From the NCBI RefSeq assembly GCF_036373705.1, contig NW_027102731.1, positions 64,434 to 128,433 of the forward strand: 64,000 nt of DNA, in the 5' to 3' direction. The translations under genes and the position numbers were made by a program. Under the pieces are notes generated by a model. It saw only the letters and a program-made list of their open reading frames with translations, ran no database searches and was not told the DNA's origin. Position 1 is the first letter of the stretch, and each line of letters begins with the position of its first letter. Origin of the DNA: Amia ocellicauda. Its lineage: Eukaryota; Chordata; Actinopteri; Amiiformes; Amiidae. Shown here piece by piece: positions 38,598 to 52,421 of this stretch.

Positions 38598-39816
38598 TAA
38601 CTTTATCGTAGCTCTTAGTACTCTCTCTCTGTCTGGAGGAGATATAATTGAAGTATTGTACACGTATCCAGCTACTGTCAACACCCTTTGCTGCACTGAT
38701 ATTTTTCCATCCATTTTTCTTTTTTCTTTTTTTATTTATTTTTTTTGCTGGAAGTTCCGTCAATACCCGCCAACCTTTAAGAGACATCATGCAGCCAGGC
38801 ATTTCGGCTTGCGGCCACACCATCCTGAACTCGCCCGATCTCGTTAGATCTTGGAAGCTAAACGAGGCAGGGCCTGGTCAGTACTTGGATGGGAGACCTC
38901 CTAGAAATACCAGGTGCTGCAAGCCTTTTACGTCTCCTGGGTAACTTTATCGTAGCTCTTAATACTCTCTATCTGTCTGGAGGAGATATAATTGAAGAAT
39001 TGTACACGTACCCGGCTACCTTCAACACGCTTTGCTGCACTGATATTTTTCCCTCCATTTTTCTTTTTTCTTTTGTTTTTTGCTGGAAGTTCCATCATAA
39101 CCCGCCAGCCTTTAAGAGACATCATGCAGCCTGGCCTCTTGGCTTGAGGCCACACCGTCCTGAAGACGCCCAATATCGTCAGATCTCAGACGATAAACGG
39201 GGCAGGACCTGTTCAGTACTAGGATGGGAGACCTCCTAGAAATACCAGGTGCTGCAAGCTTTTTACGTCTCCTGGGTAACTTCATCGTAGCTCTTAATAC
39301 TCTCTTTCTGTCTGCAGGAGATATAATTGAAGAATTGTACACGTACCCTGCTACTTTCAACACCCTTTGCTGCACTGATATTTTTCCCTCCATTTTTCTA
39401 TTTCTTTTTTTTTTTTTTTATTGCTGGAAGTTCCGTCAATACCCGCCAGTCTTTTAGAGACATCATGCAGCCAGGACTCTCGGCTTGTGGCCACACCGTA
39501 CTGAATGCGCCCGATCTCGTCAGATCTCTGAAACTAAACGGGGCAGGGCCTGGTCAGTACTTGGATGGGAGACCTCCTGGAAATACCTGGTGCTGCAAGC
39601 TTTTACGTCTCCTGGGTAACTTCATCGTAGCTCTTAATACTCTCTATCTGTCTGGAGGTGTTATAATTGAGAAATTGTACACGTACCCTGCTACTTTCAA
39701 CAGCCTTTGCTGCACTGATATTTTTCCCTCCATTTTTCTTTTTTTTTTTTTTTTTTGCTAGAAGTTCCGTCAATACCCTCGTGCCTTTAAGATACATCAT
39801 GCAGCCAGGCTTCTCG

Positions 39817-42800
39817 GCTTGCGGCCACAGCGTCCTGAACGCGCCCGATCTCGTCAGATCTCGGAAGCTAAATGGGGCAGGTCCTGGTCAGTACTTGGAT
39901 GGGTGACCTCCTGGAAATACCAGGTGCTGCAAGCTTTTTACGTCTCCTGGGTAACTTCATCGTAGCTCTTAATACTCTCTTTAAATCTGGAGGAGATATA
40001 ATTGAAGAATTGTACACGTACCCGGCTACTTTCAGCACCCTTTGCTGCACTGATATTTTTCCCTCCGTTTTTCTGTTTTTTTTAATTTTTTTTTTTTTTT
40101 TGCTAGAAGTTCCGTCAATACCCTCGTGCCTTTAAGATACATCATGCAGCCAGGCTTCTCGGCTTGCGGCCACAGCGTCCTGAACGCGCCCGATCTCGTC
40201 AGATCTCGGAAGCTAAACGGGGCAGGTCCTGGTCAGTACTTGGATGGGTGACATCCTGGAAATACCAGGTGCTGCAAGCTTTTTACGTCTCCTGGGTAAC
40301 TTCATCGTAGCTCTTAATACTCTCTTTAAATCTGGAGGAGATATAATTGAAGAATTGTACACGTACCCGGCTACTTTCAGCACCCTTTGCTGCACTGATA
40401 TTTTTCCCTCCGTTTTTCTGTTTTTTTTAATTTTTTTTTTTTTTTTGCTAGAAGTTCCGTCAATACCCGCCAGCCTTTAAGAGACATCATGCAGCCAGGC
40501 TTTTTGGCTTGCGGCCACACCGTCCTGAATGCGCCCGATCTCGTCAGATCTCGGAAGCTAAACGGGGCAAGGTCTGGTCAGTACTTGGATGGGTGACCTC
40601 CTGGAAATACCTGGTGCTGCAAGCTTTTTACGTCTCCTGGGTAACTTCATCGTAGCTCTTAATATTGTCTTTCAGTCTGGAGGAGATATAATTGAAGAAT
40701 TGTACACGTACCCGGCTACTTTCAACACCCTTTGCTGCACTGATATTTTTCCCTCCATTTTTTTATTTTTTCTTTTTTTCTTTTTTTATATGGAAATTCC
40801 GTCAATACCCGCCAGCCTTTTGGGGACATCATGCAGCCAGACCGCTTGGCTTTCGGCCACACCATCCTGAACGCGCCTGATCTCGTCAGATCTCGGAAGC
40901 TAAACGGGACAGGACCTGGTTAGTGCTTGAATGAGTGACCTCCTGGAAATGCCAGGTGCTGCTAGCTTTTTACGTCTACTGGGTAACTTCATCGTAGCTC
41001 TTAATACTCTCTTTCTGTCTGGAGGAGATATAATTGAAGAAAAATACACGTACAAGGCTACTTTCAACACCCTTTGCTGCACTGATATTTTTCCCTCGAT
41101 TTTTCTTTTTTCTTTTTTTTTTTGCTGGAAGTTCCATCAATACCCTCGTGCCTTTAAAATACATCATGCAGCCGGGCTTCTTGGCTTGCGGCCACAGCGT
41201 CCTGAACGCGCCCGATCTCGTCAGATCTCGGAAGCTAATCGGGGCAGGGCCTGGTCATTACTTGAATGTGAGACCTCCTGGAAATACCTGGTGCTGCAAG
41301 CTTTTTACGTCTCCTGGGTAACTTTATCGTAGCTCTTAATACTCTCTTTCTGACTGGAGGAGATATAATTGAATTGTTGTACACGTACCCGGCTACTTTC
41401 AACACGCTTTGCTGCACTGATATTTTTCCCTCCATTTTTATATTTTTTCTTTTTTTCTTTTTTTAGCTGGAAATTCCGTCAATACCCGCCAGCCTTTAGG
41501 GGACATCATGCAGCCAGACCGCTTGGCTTTCGGCCACACCATCCTGAACGCGCCTGATCTTGTCAGATCTCGGAAGCTAAACGGGACAGGACCTGGTTAG
41601 TGCTTGAATGAGTGACCTCCTGGAAATGCCAGGTGCTGCTAGCTTTTTACGTCTACTGGGTAACTTCATCGTAGCTCTTAATACTCTCTTTCTGTCTGGA
41701 GGAGATATAATTGAAGAAAATTACACGTACCTGGCTACTTTCAACACCCTTTGCTGCATTGATATTTTTCCCTCGATTTTTCTTTTTTCTTTTTTTTTTT
41801 GCTGGAAGTTCCGTCAATACCCTCGTGCCTTTAAGATACATCATGCAGGCGGGCTTCTTGGCTTGCGGCCACAGCGTCCTGAACGTGCCCGATCTCGTCA
41901 GATCTCGGAAGCTAAACGGGGCAGGGCGTGGTCAGTATTTGGATGGGTGACGTCCTGGAAATACCAGGTGCTGCAAGCTTTTTACGTCTCCTGGGTAACT
42001 TCATCGTAGCTCTTAATACTCTCTTTCAGTCTGGAGGAGATATAATTGAAGAATTGTACACGTACCCGGCTACTTTCAGCACCCTTTGCTGCACTGATAT
42101 TTTTCCCTCCGTTTTTCTGTTTTTTTTAATTTTTTTTTTTTTTTTGCTAGAAGTTCCGTCAATACCCGCCAGCCTTTAAGAGACATCATGCAGCCAGGCT
42201 TTTTGGCTTGCGGCCACACCGTCCTGAATGCGCCCGATCTCGTCAGATCTCGGAAGCTAAACAGGGCAAGGTCTGGTCAGTACTTGGATGGGTGACGTCC
42301 TGGAAATACCTGGTGCTGCAAGCTTTTTACGTCTCCTGGGTAACTTCATCGTAGCTCTTAATATTGTCTTTCAGTCTGGAGGAGATATAATTGAAGAATT
42401 GTACACGTACCCGGCTACTTTCAACACCCTTTGCTGCACTGATATTTTTCCCTCCATTTTTATATTTTTTCTTTTTTTCTTTTTTTAGGTGGAAATTCCG
42501 TCAATACCCGCCAGCCTTTTGGGGACATCATGCAGCCAGACCGCTTGGCTTTCGGCCACACCATCCTGAACGCGCCTGATCTCGTCAGATCTCGGAAGCT
42601 AAACGGGACAGGACCTGGTTAGTGCTTGAATGAGTGACCTCCTGGAAATGCCAGGTGCTGCTAGCTTTTTACGTCTACTGGGTAACTTCATCGTAGCTCT
42701 TAATACTCTCTATCTGTCTAGAGGAGATATAATTGAAGAAAAATACACGTACCTGGCTACTTTCAACACCCTTTGCTGCACTGATATTTTTCCCTCGATT

Positions 42801-43224
42801 TTTCTTTTTTCTTTTTTTTTTTGCTGGAAGTTCCGTCAATACCCTCGTGCCTTTAAGATACATCATGCAGCCGGGCTTCTTGGCTTGCGGCCACAGCGTC
42901 CTGAACGCGCCCGATCTCGTCAGATCTCTGAAGCTAAACGGGGCAGGGCGTGGTCAGTACTTGGATGGGTGACCTCCTGGAAATACCAGGTGCTGCAAGC
43001 TTTTTACGTCTCCTGGGTAACTTCATCGTAGCTCTTAATACTCTCTATCTGTCTGGAGGTGTTATAATTGAAGAATTGTACACGTACCCGGCTACTTTCA
43101 ACACCCTTTGCTGCACTGATATTTTTCCCTCCATTTTTATATTTTTTAATTTTTTTTTTTTTTTGCTAGAAGTTCCGTCAATACCCGCCAGCCTTTAAGA
43201 GACTTCATGCAGGCAGACTTTTTG
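39817..43224 (+). repeat. Right-side subfamily block with ~1022-bp higher-order repeat
   Basis: Units here share CCTCGTGCCTTTAAGATAC upstream of some genes. 39817 and 40162 are a near-identical adjacent pair (345 bp), and 41526, 41861 and 42206 recur as 42548, 42883 and the following unit at +1022. Spacers have TTTTTTTTAATTTTTTTTTT-type tracts and GAAGAAAAATACACG, not seen left of 39 kb. Confidence 0.7.
40849..40968 (+). rRNA. 5S rRNA-like copy, right-side subfamily (GGTTAGTGCTTGAATGAG)
   Basis: Starts GCTTTCGG and carries ACGGGACAGGACC, GGTTAGTGCTTGAATGAGTG and GCTGCTAGC. Relatives lie at 41526 and 42548. The upstream spacer reads CCTTTTGGGGACATC or CCTTTAGGGGACATC in place of the usual TTTAAGAGACATC. 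Found only in the 40-43 kb part of the array. Confidence 0.55.
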
Positions 43225-46200
43225 GCTTGCGGCCACACCATCCTGAACGCGCCCGATCTCATCAGGTCTCGGAAGCTAAAGGGTACAGGGCCTGGTTACG
43301 ACTTGGATGGGTGACCTCCTGGAAATACCAGGTGCTGCAAGCTTTTTACGTCTCCTGGGTAACTTCATCGTAGCTCTTAATACTCTCTATCTGTCTGGAG
43401 GTGTTATAATTGAGGAATTGTACACGTACCCAGCTACTATCAACAGCCTTTGCTGCACTGATATTTTTCCCTCCATTTTTCTTTTTTTTTTTTTTTTTTT
43501 TGCTGGAAGTTCCGTCATTACCCTCCAGCCTTTAAGAGACATCATGCAGCCAGGCCGCTTGGCTTGCGGCCACACCGTCCTGAACGCGCCCGTTCTTGTT
43601 AGATCTTGGAAGCAAAACGTGGCAGGGCCTGGTCAGTATTTGGATGGGTGACCTCCTGGAAAAACCAGGTACTGCAAGCTTTTTATGTCTCCTGGGTAAC
43701 TTCATCGTAGCTCTTAATACTCTCTTTCTTTCTGAAGGAGATATGATTGAAGTAATGAACACGTACCCGGCTACTTTCAACACCCTTTACTGCACTGATA
43801 TTTTTCCCTCCGTTTTTCTTTTTTCTTTTTTTTTTTTTTTTTTTGGATGTTCCGTCAATACCCGCCAGCCTTTAAGAGACATCATGCAGCCAGACATCTC
43901 GGATTGCGGCCACACCGTCCTGAACGTGCCCGATCTCGTCATATCTCGGAAGCTAAACGGGGCAGGACCTGGTCAGTACTTGAATGTGAGACCTCCTGGA
44001 AATACCTGGTGCTGCAAGCTTTTACGTCTCCTGGGTAACTTTATTGTAGCTCTTAATACTCTCTATCTGTCTGGAGGAGATATAATTGAAGTATTGTACA
44101 CGTACCCAGCTACTGTCAACACCCTTTGCTGCACTGATATTTTTCCATCCATTTTTCTTTTTTCTTTTTTTTTTTTTTTTTTTTTGCTGGAAGTTCGTCA
44201 ATACCCGCCAACCTTTAAGAGACATCATGCAGCCAGGCCTCTCGGCTTGTGGCCACACAGTCCTGAATGCGCCCGATCTCGTCAGATCACGGAAGCTAAA
44301 CGGGGCAGGGCCTGGTCAGTACTTGGATTGGAGACCTCCTAGAAATACCAGGTGCTGTAAGCTTTTTACGTCTCCTGGGTAACTTCATCGTAGCTCTTAA
44401 TACTCTCTTTCTGTCTGCAGGAGATATAATTGAAGAATTGTACACGTACCCAGCTGCTTTCAACACCCTTTGCTGCACTGATATTTTTCCCTCCATTTTT
44501 CTATTTTTTTTTTTTTTTTTCTTGCTGGAAGTTCCATCAATTCCCTCCAGCGTTTAAGAGACATCATGCAGCCAGGCCTCTTGGCTTGCGGCCACACCGT
44601 CCTGAACGCGCCCGATCTCGTTAGATCTCGGAAGCTAAACGGGGCAGGACCTGGTCAGTACTTGAATGTGAGACCTCCTGGAAATACCAGGTGCTGCAAG
44701 CTTTTTACGTCTCCTGGGTAACTTTATCGTAGCTCTTAATACTCTCTATGTGTCTGGAGGAGATATAATTGATGTATTGTACACGTACCAGGCTACTTTC
44801 AACACCCTTTGCTGCACTGATATTTTTCCCTCCATTTTTATTTTTTTTATTTTTCTTGCTGGAAGTTCAGTCAATACCCGCCAGCCTTTAAGAGACATCA
44901 TGCAGCCAGGCCTCTTGGCTTGCGGCCACACCGTCCTGAACGCGCCCGATCTCGTCAGATCTCGGAAGCTAAACGGGGCAGGACCTGGTCAGTACTTGAA
45001 TGTGAGACCTCCTGGAAATACCAGGTGCTGCAAGCTTTTTACGTCTCCTGGGTAACTTCATCGTAGCTCTTAATACTCTCTTTCAGTCTGGAGGAGATAT
45101 TATTGAAGAATTGTACACGTACCCGGCTACTTTCAACACCCTTTGCTTGCTCTGATATTTTTCCCTCCATTTTTCTTTTTTCTTTTGTTCTTTGCTGGAA
45201 GTTCCGTCAATACCCTCCAGCCTTTAAGAGACATCATGCAGCCAGACCTCTTGGCTTGCAGCCACACCGTCCTGAACGCGCCCGATCTCGTCAGATCTCG
45301 GAAACTAAACGGGGCAGGGCCTGGTCAGTACTTGGATGGAAGACCTCCTGGAAATACCAGGTGCTGCAAGCTTTTTACGTCTCCTGGGTAACTTCATCGT
45401 AGCTCTTAATACTCTCTTTCAGTCTGGAGGAGATATTATTGAAGAATTGTACACATACCCGGCTACTTTCAACACCCTTTGCTGCACTGATATTTTTCCC
45501 TCCATTTTTCTTTTTTCTTTTGTTCTTTGCTGGAAGTTCCGTCTATACCCTCCAGCCTTTAAGAGACATCATGCAGCCAGGACTCTCGGCTTGCGGCCAC
45601 ACCGTCCTGAACGCGCCCGATCTCGTCAGATCTCGGAAGCTAAACGGGCCAGGGCTTGGTCAGTACTTTAATGGGTGACCTCCTGGAAATACCTGGTGCT
45701 GCAAGCTTTTTACGTCTCCTGGGTAACTTCATCGTAGCTCTTAATACTCTCTTTCTGTCTGGAGGAGATATATTTGAAGTATTGTACACGTACCCGGCTA
45801 CTTTCAACACCCTTTGCTGCACTGATCTTTTTCCCTCCATTTTTCTAATTATTTATTAATTCTTTTTTGCTGGAAGTTCCGTCAATACCCTCCAGCCTTT
45901 AAGAGACATCATGCAGCCAGACCTCTTGGCTTGCAGCCACACCGTCCTGAACGCGCCCGATCTCGTCAGATCTCGGAAACTAAACGGGGCAGGGCCTGGT
46001 CAGTACTTGGATGGAAGACCTCCTGGAAATACCAGGTGCTGCAAGCTTTTTACGTCTCCTGGGTAACTTCATCGTAGCTCTTAATACTCTCTTTCAGTCT
46101 GGAGGAGATATTATTGAAGAATTGTACACGTACCCGGCTACTTTCAACACCCTTTGCTTGCTCTGATATTTTTCCCTCCATTTTTCTTTTTTCTTTTGTT

Positions 46201-46599
46201 CTTTGCTGGAAGTTCCGTCAATACCCTCCAGCCTTTAAGAGACATCATGCAGCCAGGACTCTCGGCTTGCGGCCACACCGTCCTGAACGCGCCCGATCTC
46301 GTCAGATCTCGGAAGCTAAACGGGGCAGGGCCTGGTCACTACTTGGACGGGTGACCTACTGGAAATACCAGGTGCTGCAAGCTTTTTCGTCTCCTGGGTA
46401 ACTTCATCGTAGCTCTTAGTACTCTCTTTCTGTCTGGAGGAGATATATTTGAAGTATTGTACACGTACCCGGCTACTTTCAACACCCTTTGCTGCACTGA
46501 TCTTTTTCCCTCCATTTTTCTTTTATCTTTTTTTTTTTTGCTGGAAGTTCCGTCAATACCCGTCAGACTTTAAGAGACATCATGCAGCCAGGCATCTTG

Positions 46600-46719
46600 G
46601 CTTGCGGCCACACCGTCCTGAACGCGCCCGATCTCGTCATATCTCAGTTTCTAAATGGGGCAGGGCCTGGTCAGTACTTGGATGGGTGAACTACTGGAAA
46701 TACCAGGTGCTGCAAGCTT
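46600..46719 (+). rRNA. 5S rRNA-like copy, CATATCTCAGTTTC subfamily
   Basis: Box A region reads CATATCTCAGTTTCTAAATGGGG and box C TTGGATGGGTGAACTACTGG. Related copies with CATATCTCAG lie at 47943, 48607 and 51623. The subfamily is confined to the right quarter of the array. Confidence 0.5.
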
Positions 46720-49700
46720 TTTCGTCTCCTGGGTAACTTCATCGTAGCTCTTAATACTCTCTTTCTGTCTGGAGGAGATATAATTGAAGTATTGTACACG
46801 TACCCGGCTACTTTCAACACCCTTTGCTGCACTGATATTTTTCCCTTCATTTTTCTTTTTTCTTTTGTTCTTTGCTGGAAGTTCCGTCAATACCCTCCAG
46901 CCTTTAAGAGACATCATGCAGCCAGACCTCTTGGCTTGCAGCCACACCGTCCTGAACGCGCCCGATCTCATCAGATCTCAAAAGCTAAACGGGACAGGGC
47001 CTGGTCAGTACTTGGATGGGTGACCTCCTAGAAATACCAGGTGCTGCAAGCTTTTTACGTCTCCTGGGTAACTTCATCGTAGCTCTTAATACTCTCTTTC
47101 TGTCTGGAGGAGATAAATTTGAAGAATTGTACAAGTACCCGAATACTTTCAACTCCCTTTGATGCACTGATATTTTTCCCTCCATTTTTCTTTTACTTTT
47201 TTATTTTTTCTGGAAGTTCGTCAATACCCGCCAGCCTTTAAGAGACATCATGCAGCCAGGCCTCTTGGCTTGCGGCCACACCGTCCTGAACGCGCCCGAT
47301 CTTGTCAGATCATAGAAGCAAAACGTGGCAGGGCCTGGTCATTATTTGGATGGGTGACATCCAGGAAATACCAGGTGCTGCAAGCTTCTTACGTCTCCTG
47401 GGTAACCTTATCGTAGCTCTTAATACTCTCTTTCTGTCTGGAGGAGATATAATTTAAGTATTGTACACGTACCCAGCTACTGTCAACACCCTTTGCTGCA
47501 CTGATATTTTTCCATCCATTTTTCTTTTTTTTTTTTTTTTTTTTTTTTGCTGGAAGTTTCATCAATACCCGCCAACCTTTAAGAGACATCATGCTGCCAG
47601 GCCTCTCGGCTTGTGGCCACACTGTCCTGAATGCGCCCGATCTCGTCAGATCTCGGTAGCTAAACGGGGCAGGGCCTGGTCAGTACTTGGATGGGAGACC
47701 TCCTAGAAATACCAGGTGCTGCAAGCTTTTAACGTTTCCTGGGTAACTTCATCGTAGCTCTTAATACTCTCTTTCTGTCTGGAGGAGATATAATTGAAGT
47801 ATTGTACACGTACCCGGCTACTTTCAACACCCTTTGCTGCACTGATATTTTTCCGTCTATTTTTCTTTTTTTTTTTTTTGGGTCTGGAAGTTCCGTCAAT
47901 ACCCACCAGCCCTTAAGAGACATCATGCAGCCAGGCCTCTTGGTTTGCGGCCACACCGTCCTGAACGCGCCCGATCTCGTCATATCTCAGTTTCTAAATG
48001 GGGCAGGGCCTGGTCAGTACTTGGATGGGTGAACTACTGGAAATACCAGGTGCTGCAAGCTTTTTACGTCTCCTGGGTAACTTCATCGTAGCTCTTAATA
48101 CTCTCTTTCAGTCTGGAGGATAAATAATTGAAGAATTGTACACGTACCCGGCTACTTTCAACACCCTTTGCTGCACTGATATTTTTCCCTCCATTTTTCA
48201 TTTTTCTTTTTTTTTCTGCTGGAAGTTCCGTCAATACCCGCCAGCCTTTAAGAGACATCATGCAGCCAAGCCTCTTGGCTTGCTGCCACACCGTCCTTAA
48301 CGCGCCCGATCTCGTCAGATCTCGGAAACTAAACGGGGCAGGGCCTGGTCAGTACTTGGATGGGAGACCTCCTGGAAATACCAGGTGCTGCAAGCTTTTT
48401 CGTCTCCTGGGTAACTTCATCGTAGCTCTTAATACTCTCTTTCTGTCTGGAGGAGATATAATTGAAGTATTGTACACGAACCCGGCTACTTTCAACACCC
48501 TTTGCTGCACTGATATTTTTCCCTCCGTTTTTCTTTTTTTTTTTTTGATGGAAGTTCCGTCAATACCCGCCAGCCTTTAAGAGACATCATGCAGCCAGGC
48601 CTCTTGGTTTGCGGCCACACCGTCCTGAACGCGCCTGATCTCGTCATATCTCAGATTCTAAACGGGGCAGGGCCTGGTCAGTACTTGGAAGGGTGAACTC
48701 CTGGAAATACCAGGTGCTGCAAGCTTTTTACGTCTCCTGGGTAACTTCATCGTAGCTCTTAATACTCTCTTTCAGTCTGGAGGATATATAATTGGAGAAT
48801 TGTACACGTACCCGGCTACATTCAACACCCTTTGCTGCACTGATATTTTTCCCTCCATTTTTCTATTTTTTTTTTTTTTTTTTTATGCTGGAAATTCCGT
48901 CAATACCCGCCAGCCTTTAAGAGACATCATGCAGCCAGGCCTCTTGGTTTGCGGCCACACCGTCCTGAACGCGCCCAATCTCATCAGATCTCGGAAGCTA
49001 AACGGGACAGGGTCTGGTCAGTATTTGGGTGGGTGACCTCCTGGAAATACCAGGTGCTGCAAGCTTTTTACGTCTCCTGGGTAACTTCATCGTAGCTCTT
49101 AATACTCTCTTTCAGTCTGGAGGAGATATAATTGAAGTATTGCACACGTACCCGGCTACTTTCAACACCCTTTGCTGCACTGATATTTTTCCATCCATTT
49201 TTCTTTTTCTTTTTTTTTTTTTCTGCTGGAAGTTCCGTCAATACCCGCCAACCTTTAAGAGACATCATGCAGCCAGGCTTCTCGGCTTGTGGCTTCACCG
49301 TCCTGAATGCGCCCGATCTCGTCAGATCTCGGAAGCTAAACGGGGCAGGACCTGGTCAGTACTTAAATGGGAGACCTCCTGGAAATACCAGGTGCTGCAA
49401 GCTTTTTACTTCTCCTGGGTAACTTTATCGTAGCTCTTAATACTCTCTTTCTGTCTGGAGGAGATATAATTGAGGTATTGTACACGTACCCGGCAACTTT
49501 CAACACCCATTGCTGCACTGATATTTTTGCCTCCATTTTTCTTTTTCTTTTTTTTTTTTCTGCTGGAAGTTCCGTCAATACCCACCAACCTTTAAGAGAC
49601 ATCATGCAGCCAGGCGTCTTGGCTTGTGGCCACACCGTCCTGAATGCGTCCGATCTCGTCAGATCTCGGAAGCTAAAAGGGGCAGGGCCTGGTCAGTACT

Positions 49701-52301
49701 TGGATGGGTGACCTCCTGGAAATACCAGGTGCTGCAAGCTTTTTACTTCTCCTGGGTAACTTTATCGTAGCTCTTAATACTCTCTTTCTGTCTGGGGGAG
49801 ATATAATTGAAGCATTGTACACGTACCCGGCAACTTTCAACACCCTTTGCTGCACTGATATTTTTGCCTCCGTTTTTCTTTTTTTTTTTTCTTTGCTAGA
49901 AGTTCCGTCAATACCCGCCAGCCTTAAAGAGACATCATGCAGCCAGGCCTCTTGGCTTGCGGCCACACCGTCCTAAATGCCCCCAATCTCGTCAGATCTC
50001 GGAAGCTAAACGGGGCAGGGCCTGGTCAGTACTTGGATTGTTGACCTCCTGGAAATACCAGGTGCTGCAAGCTTTTTACGTCTCCTGGGTAACTTCATCG
50101 TAGCTCTTAATACTCTCTTTCAGTCTGGAGGAGATATAATTGAAGAATTGTACACGTACCCGGCTACTTTCAACACCCTTTCCTGCACTGATATTTTTCC
50201 CTCCATTTTTCTATTTTTTTTTTTTTTTTTTTATGCTGGAAATTCCGTCAATACCCGCCAGCCTTTAAGAGACATCATTCAGCCAGGCGTCTCGGCTTGT
50301 GGCCACACCGTCCTGAACGCGCCCGATCTCGTCAGATCTCGGAAACTAAACGGGGCAGGACCTGGTCAGTACTTGGATGGGAGACCTCCTGGAAGTACCA
50401 GGTGCTGCAAGCTTTTTACGTCACCTGGGGAACTTCGTTGTAGCTTTTAATACTCTCTTTCTGTCTGGAGGAGATTTAATTGAAGAATTGTACACGTACC
50501 CGGCTACTTTCAACACCCTTTACTGCACAGATATTTTTCCCTCCATTTTTCTTTTTTCGTTTTTTTTTGCTGGAAGTTCCGTCAATACCCTCCAGCCTTT
50601 AAGAGACATCATGCAACCAGGCCTCTTGGCATGCGGACACATTGTCCCGAATGCGCCCGATCTCATCAGATCTCGGAAGCTAAACGGGGCAGGGCCTGGT
50701 CAGTACTTGAGTGTGAGAACTCGTGGAAATACCTGGTGCTGCAAGCTTTTTACGTCTCCTGGGTAACTTCATCGTAGCTCTTAATACTCTCTTTCTGTCT
50801 GGAGGAGATATAATTGAAGAATTGTACACGTACCCGGCTACTTTCGACAGCCTTTGCTGCACTGATATTTTTCCCTCCATTTTTCTTTTTTTTGCTTGAA
50901 GTTCCGTCAATACCCGCCAGCCTTTAAGAGACATCATGCAGCCAGGCTTTTTGGCTTGCGGCCACACCGTCCTGAACGAGCCCGATCTTGTCATATCTTG
51001 GAAGCAAAACGTGGCAGGGCCTGGTCAGTATTTGGATTGGTGACCTCCTGGAAAAACTAGGTACTGCAAGCTTATTACGTCTCTTGGGTAACTTCATCGT
51101 AGCTGTTAATAATCTCTTTCTGTCTGGAGGAGATACAATTGAAGAAATGTACACGTACCCGGCAACTTTCTAACACCCTTTGCTGCACTGATATTTTTCC
51201 CTCCATTTTTCTTTTTTCTCTTTTTTTTGCTGGAAGGTCCGTCAATACCCGCCAGCCTTTAAGAGACATCAGGCAGCCAGGCTTCTCGGTTTGCGGCCAC
51301 ACCGTCCTGAACGCGCCCGATCTCGTCAGATCTCGGAAGCTAAACGGGACAGGGCCTGGTTAGTGCTTGAATGGGTGACCTCCTGGAAATACCAGCTGCT
51401 GCAAGCTTTTTACGTCTACTGGGTAACTTCATCGTAGCTCTTAATACTCTCTTTCTGTCTGGAGGAGATATAATTGAAGAATTGTACACGTACCCGGCTA
51501 CTTTCAACACCCTTTGCTGCACTGATATTTTTCCCTCCATTTTTCTTTTTTCTTTTTTTTTTGCTGGAAGTTCCGTCAATACCCTCCAGCCTTTAAGAGA
51601 CATCATGCAGCCAGGCCTCTTGGTTTGCGGCCACACCGTCCTGAACGCGCCCGATCTCGTCATATCTCAGATTCTAAACAGGGCAGGGCCTGGTCAGTAC
51701 TTGGATGGGTGACCTCCTGGAAATACCAGGTGCTGCGAGCTTTTTACGTCTCCTGGGTAACTTCATCGTAGCTCTTAATACTCTCTTTCAGTCTGGAGGA
51801 GATATAATTGAAGAATTGTACACGTACCCGGCTAATTTCAACACCCATTGCTGCACTAATATTTTTCCCTCCATTTTTCTTTTTTCTTTTTTTTTTTGCT
51901 GGAAGTTCCGTCAATACCCTCCAGCCTTTAAGACACATCATGCAGCCTGGCGTCTCGGCTTGCGGCCACACCGTCCTGAACGCGCCCGATCTCGTCAGAT
52001 CTCGGAAGCTAAACGGGGCAGGACCTGGTCAGTACTTGGATGGGTGACCTCCAGGAAATACCTGGTGCTGCAAGCTTTTACGTCTCCTGGGTAACTTTAT
52101 CGTAGCTCTTAATACTCTCTATCTGTCTGGAGGAGATATAATTGAAGTATTGTACACGTACCCAGCTACTGTCAACACCCTTTGCTGCACTGATATTTTT
52201 CCATCCATTTTTCTTTTTTTTTTTTTTTCTTTTTTTTTTCTGCTGGAATTTCCGTCAATACCCTCCAGCCTTTTAGAGACATCATGCAGCCAGGCCTCTT
52301 G

Positions 52302-52421
52302 GCTTGTGGCCACACCGTCCTGAACTTGCCCGATCTCGTCAGACCTTGGAAACTAAATGGGCCAGGGCCTGGTTAGTACTTGGATGGGTGACCTCCAGGA
52401 AATACCAGGTGATGCAAGCTT
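52302..52421 (+). rRNA. Last 5S rRNA-like copy of the array
   Basis: Reads CCTGAACTTGCCCG, CAGACCTTGGAAACTAAATGG and box C TTGGATGGGTGACCTCCAGG, with GATGCAAGC then T5. Its spacer stops at ATTGTACAC (52502), about 83 bp after the gene. Confidence 0.65.
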
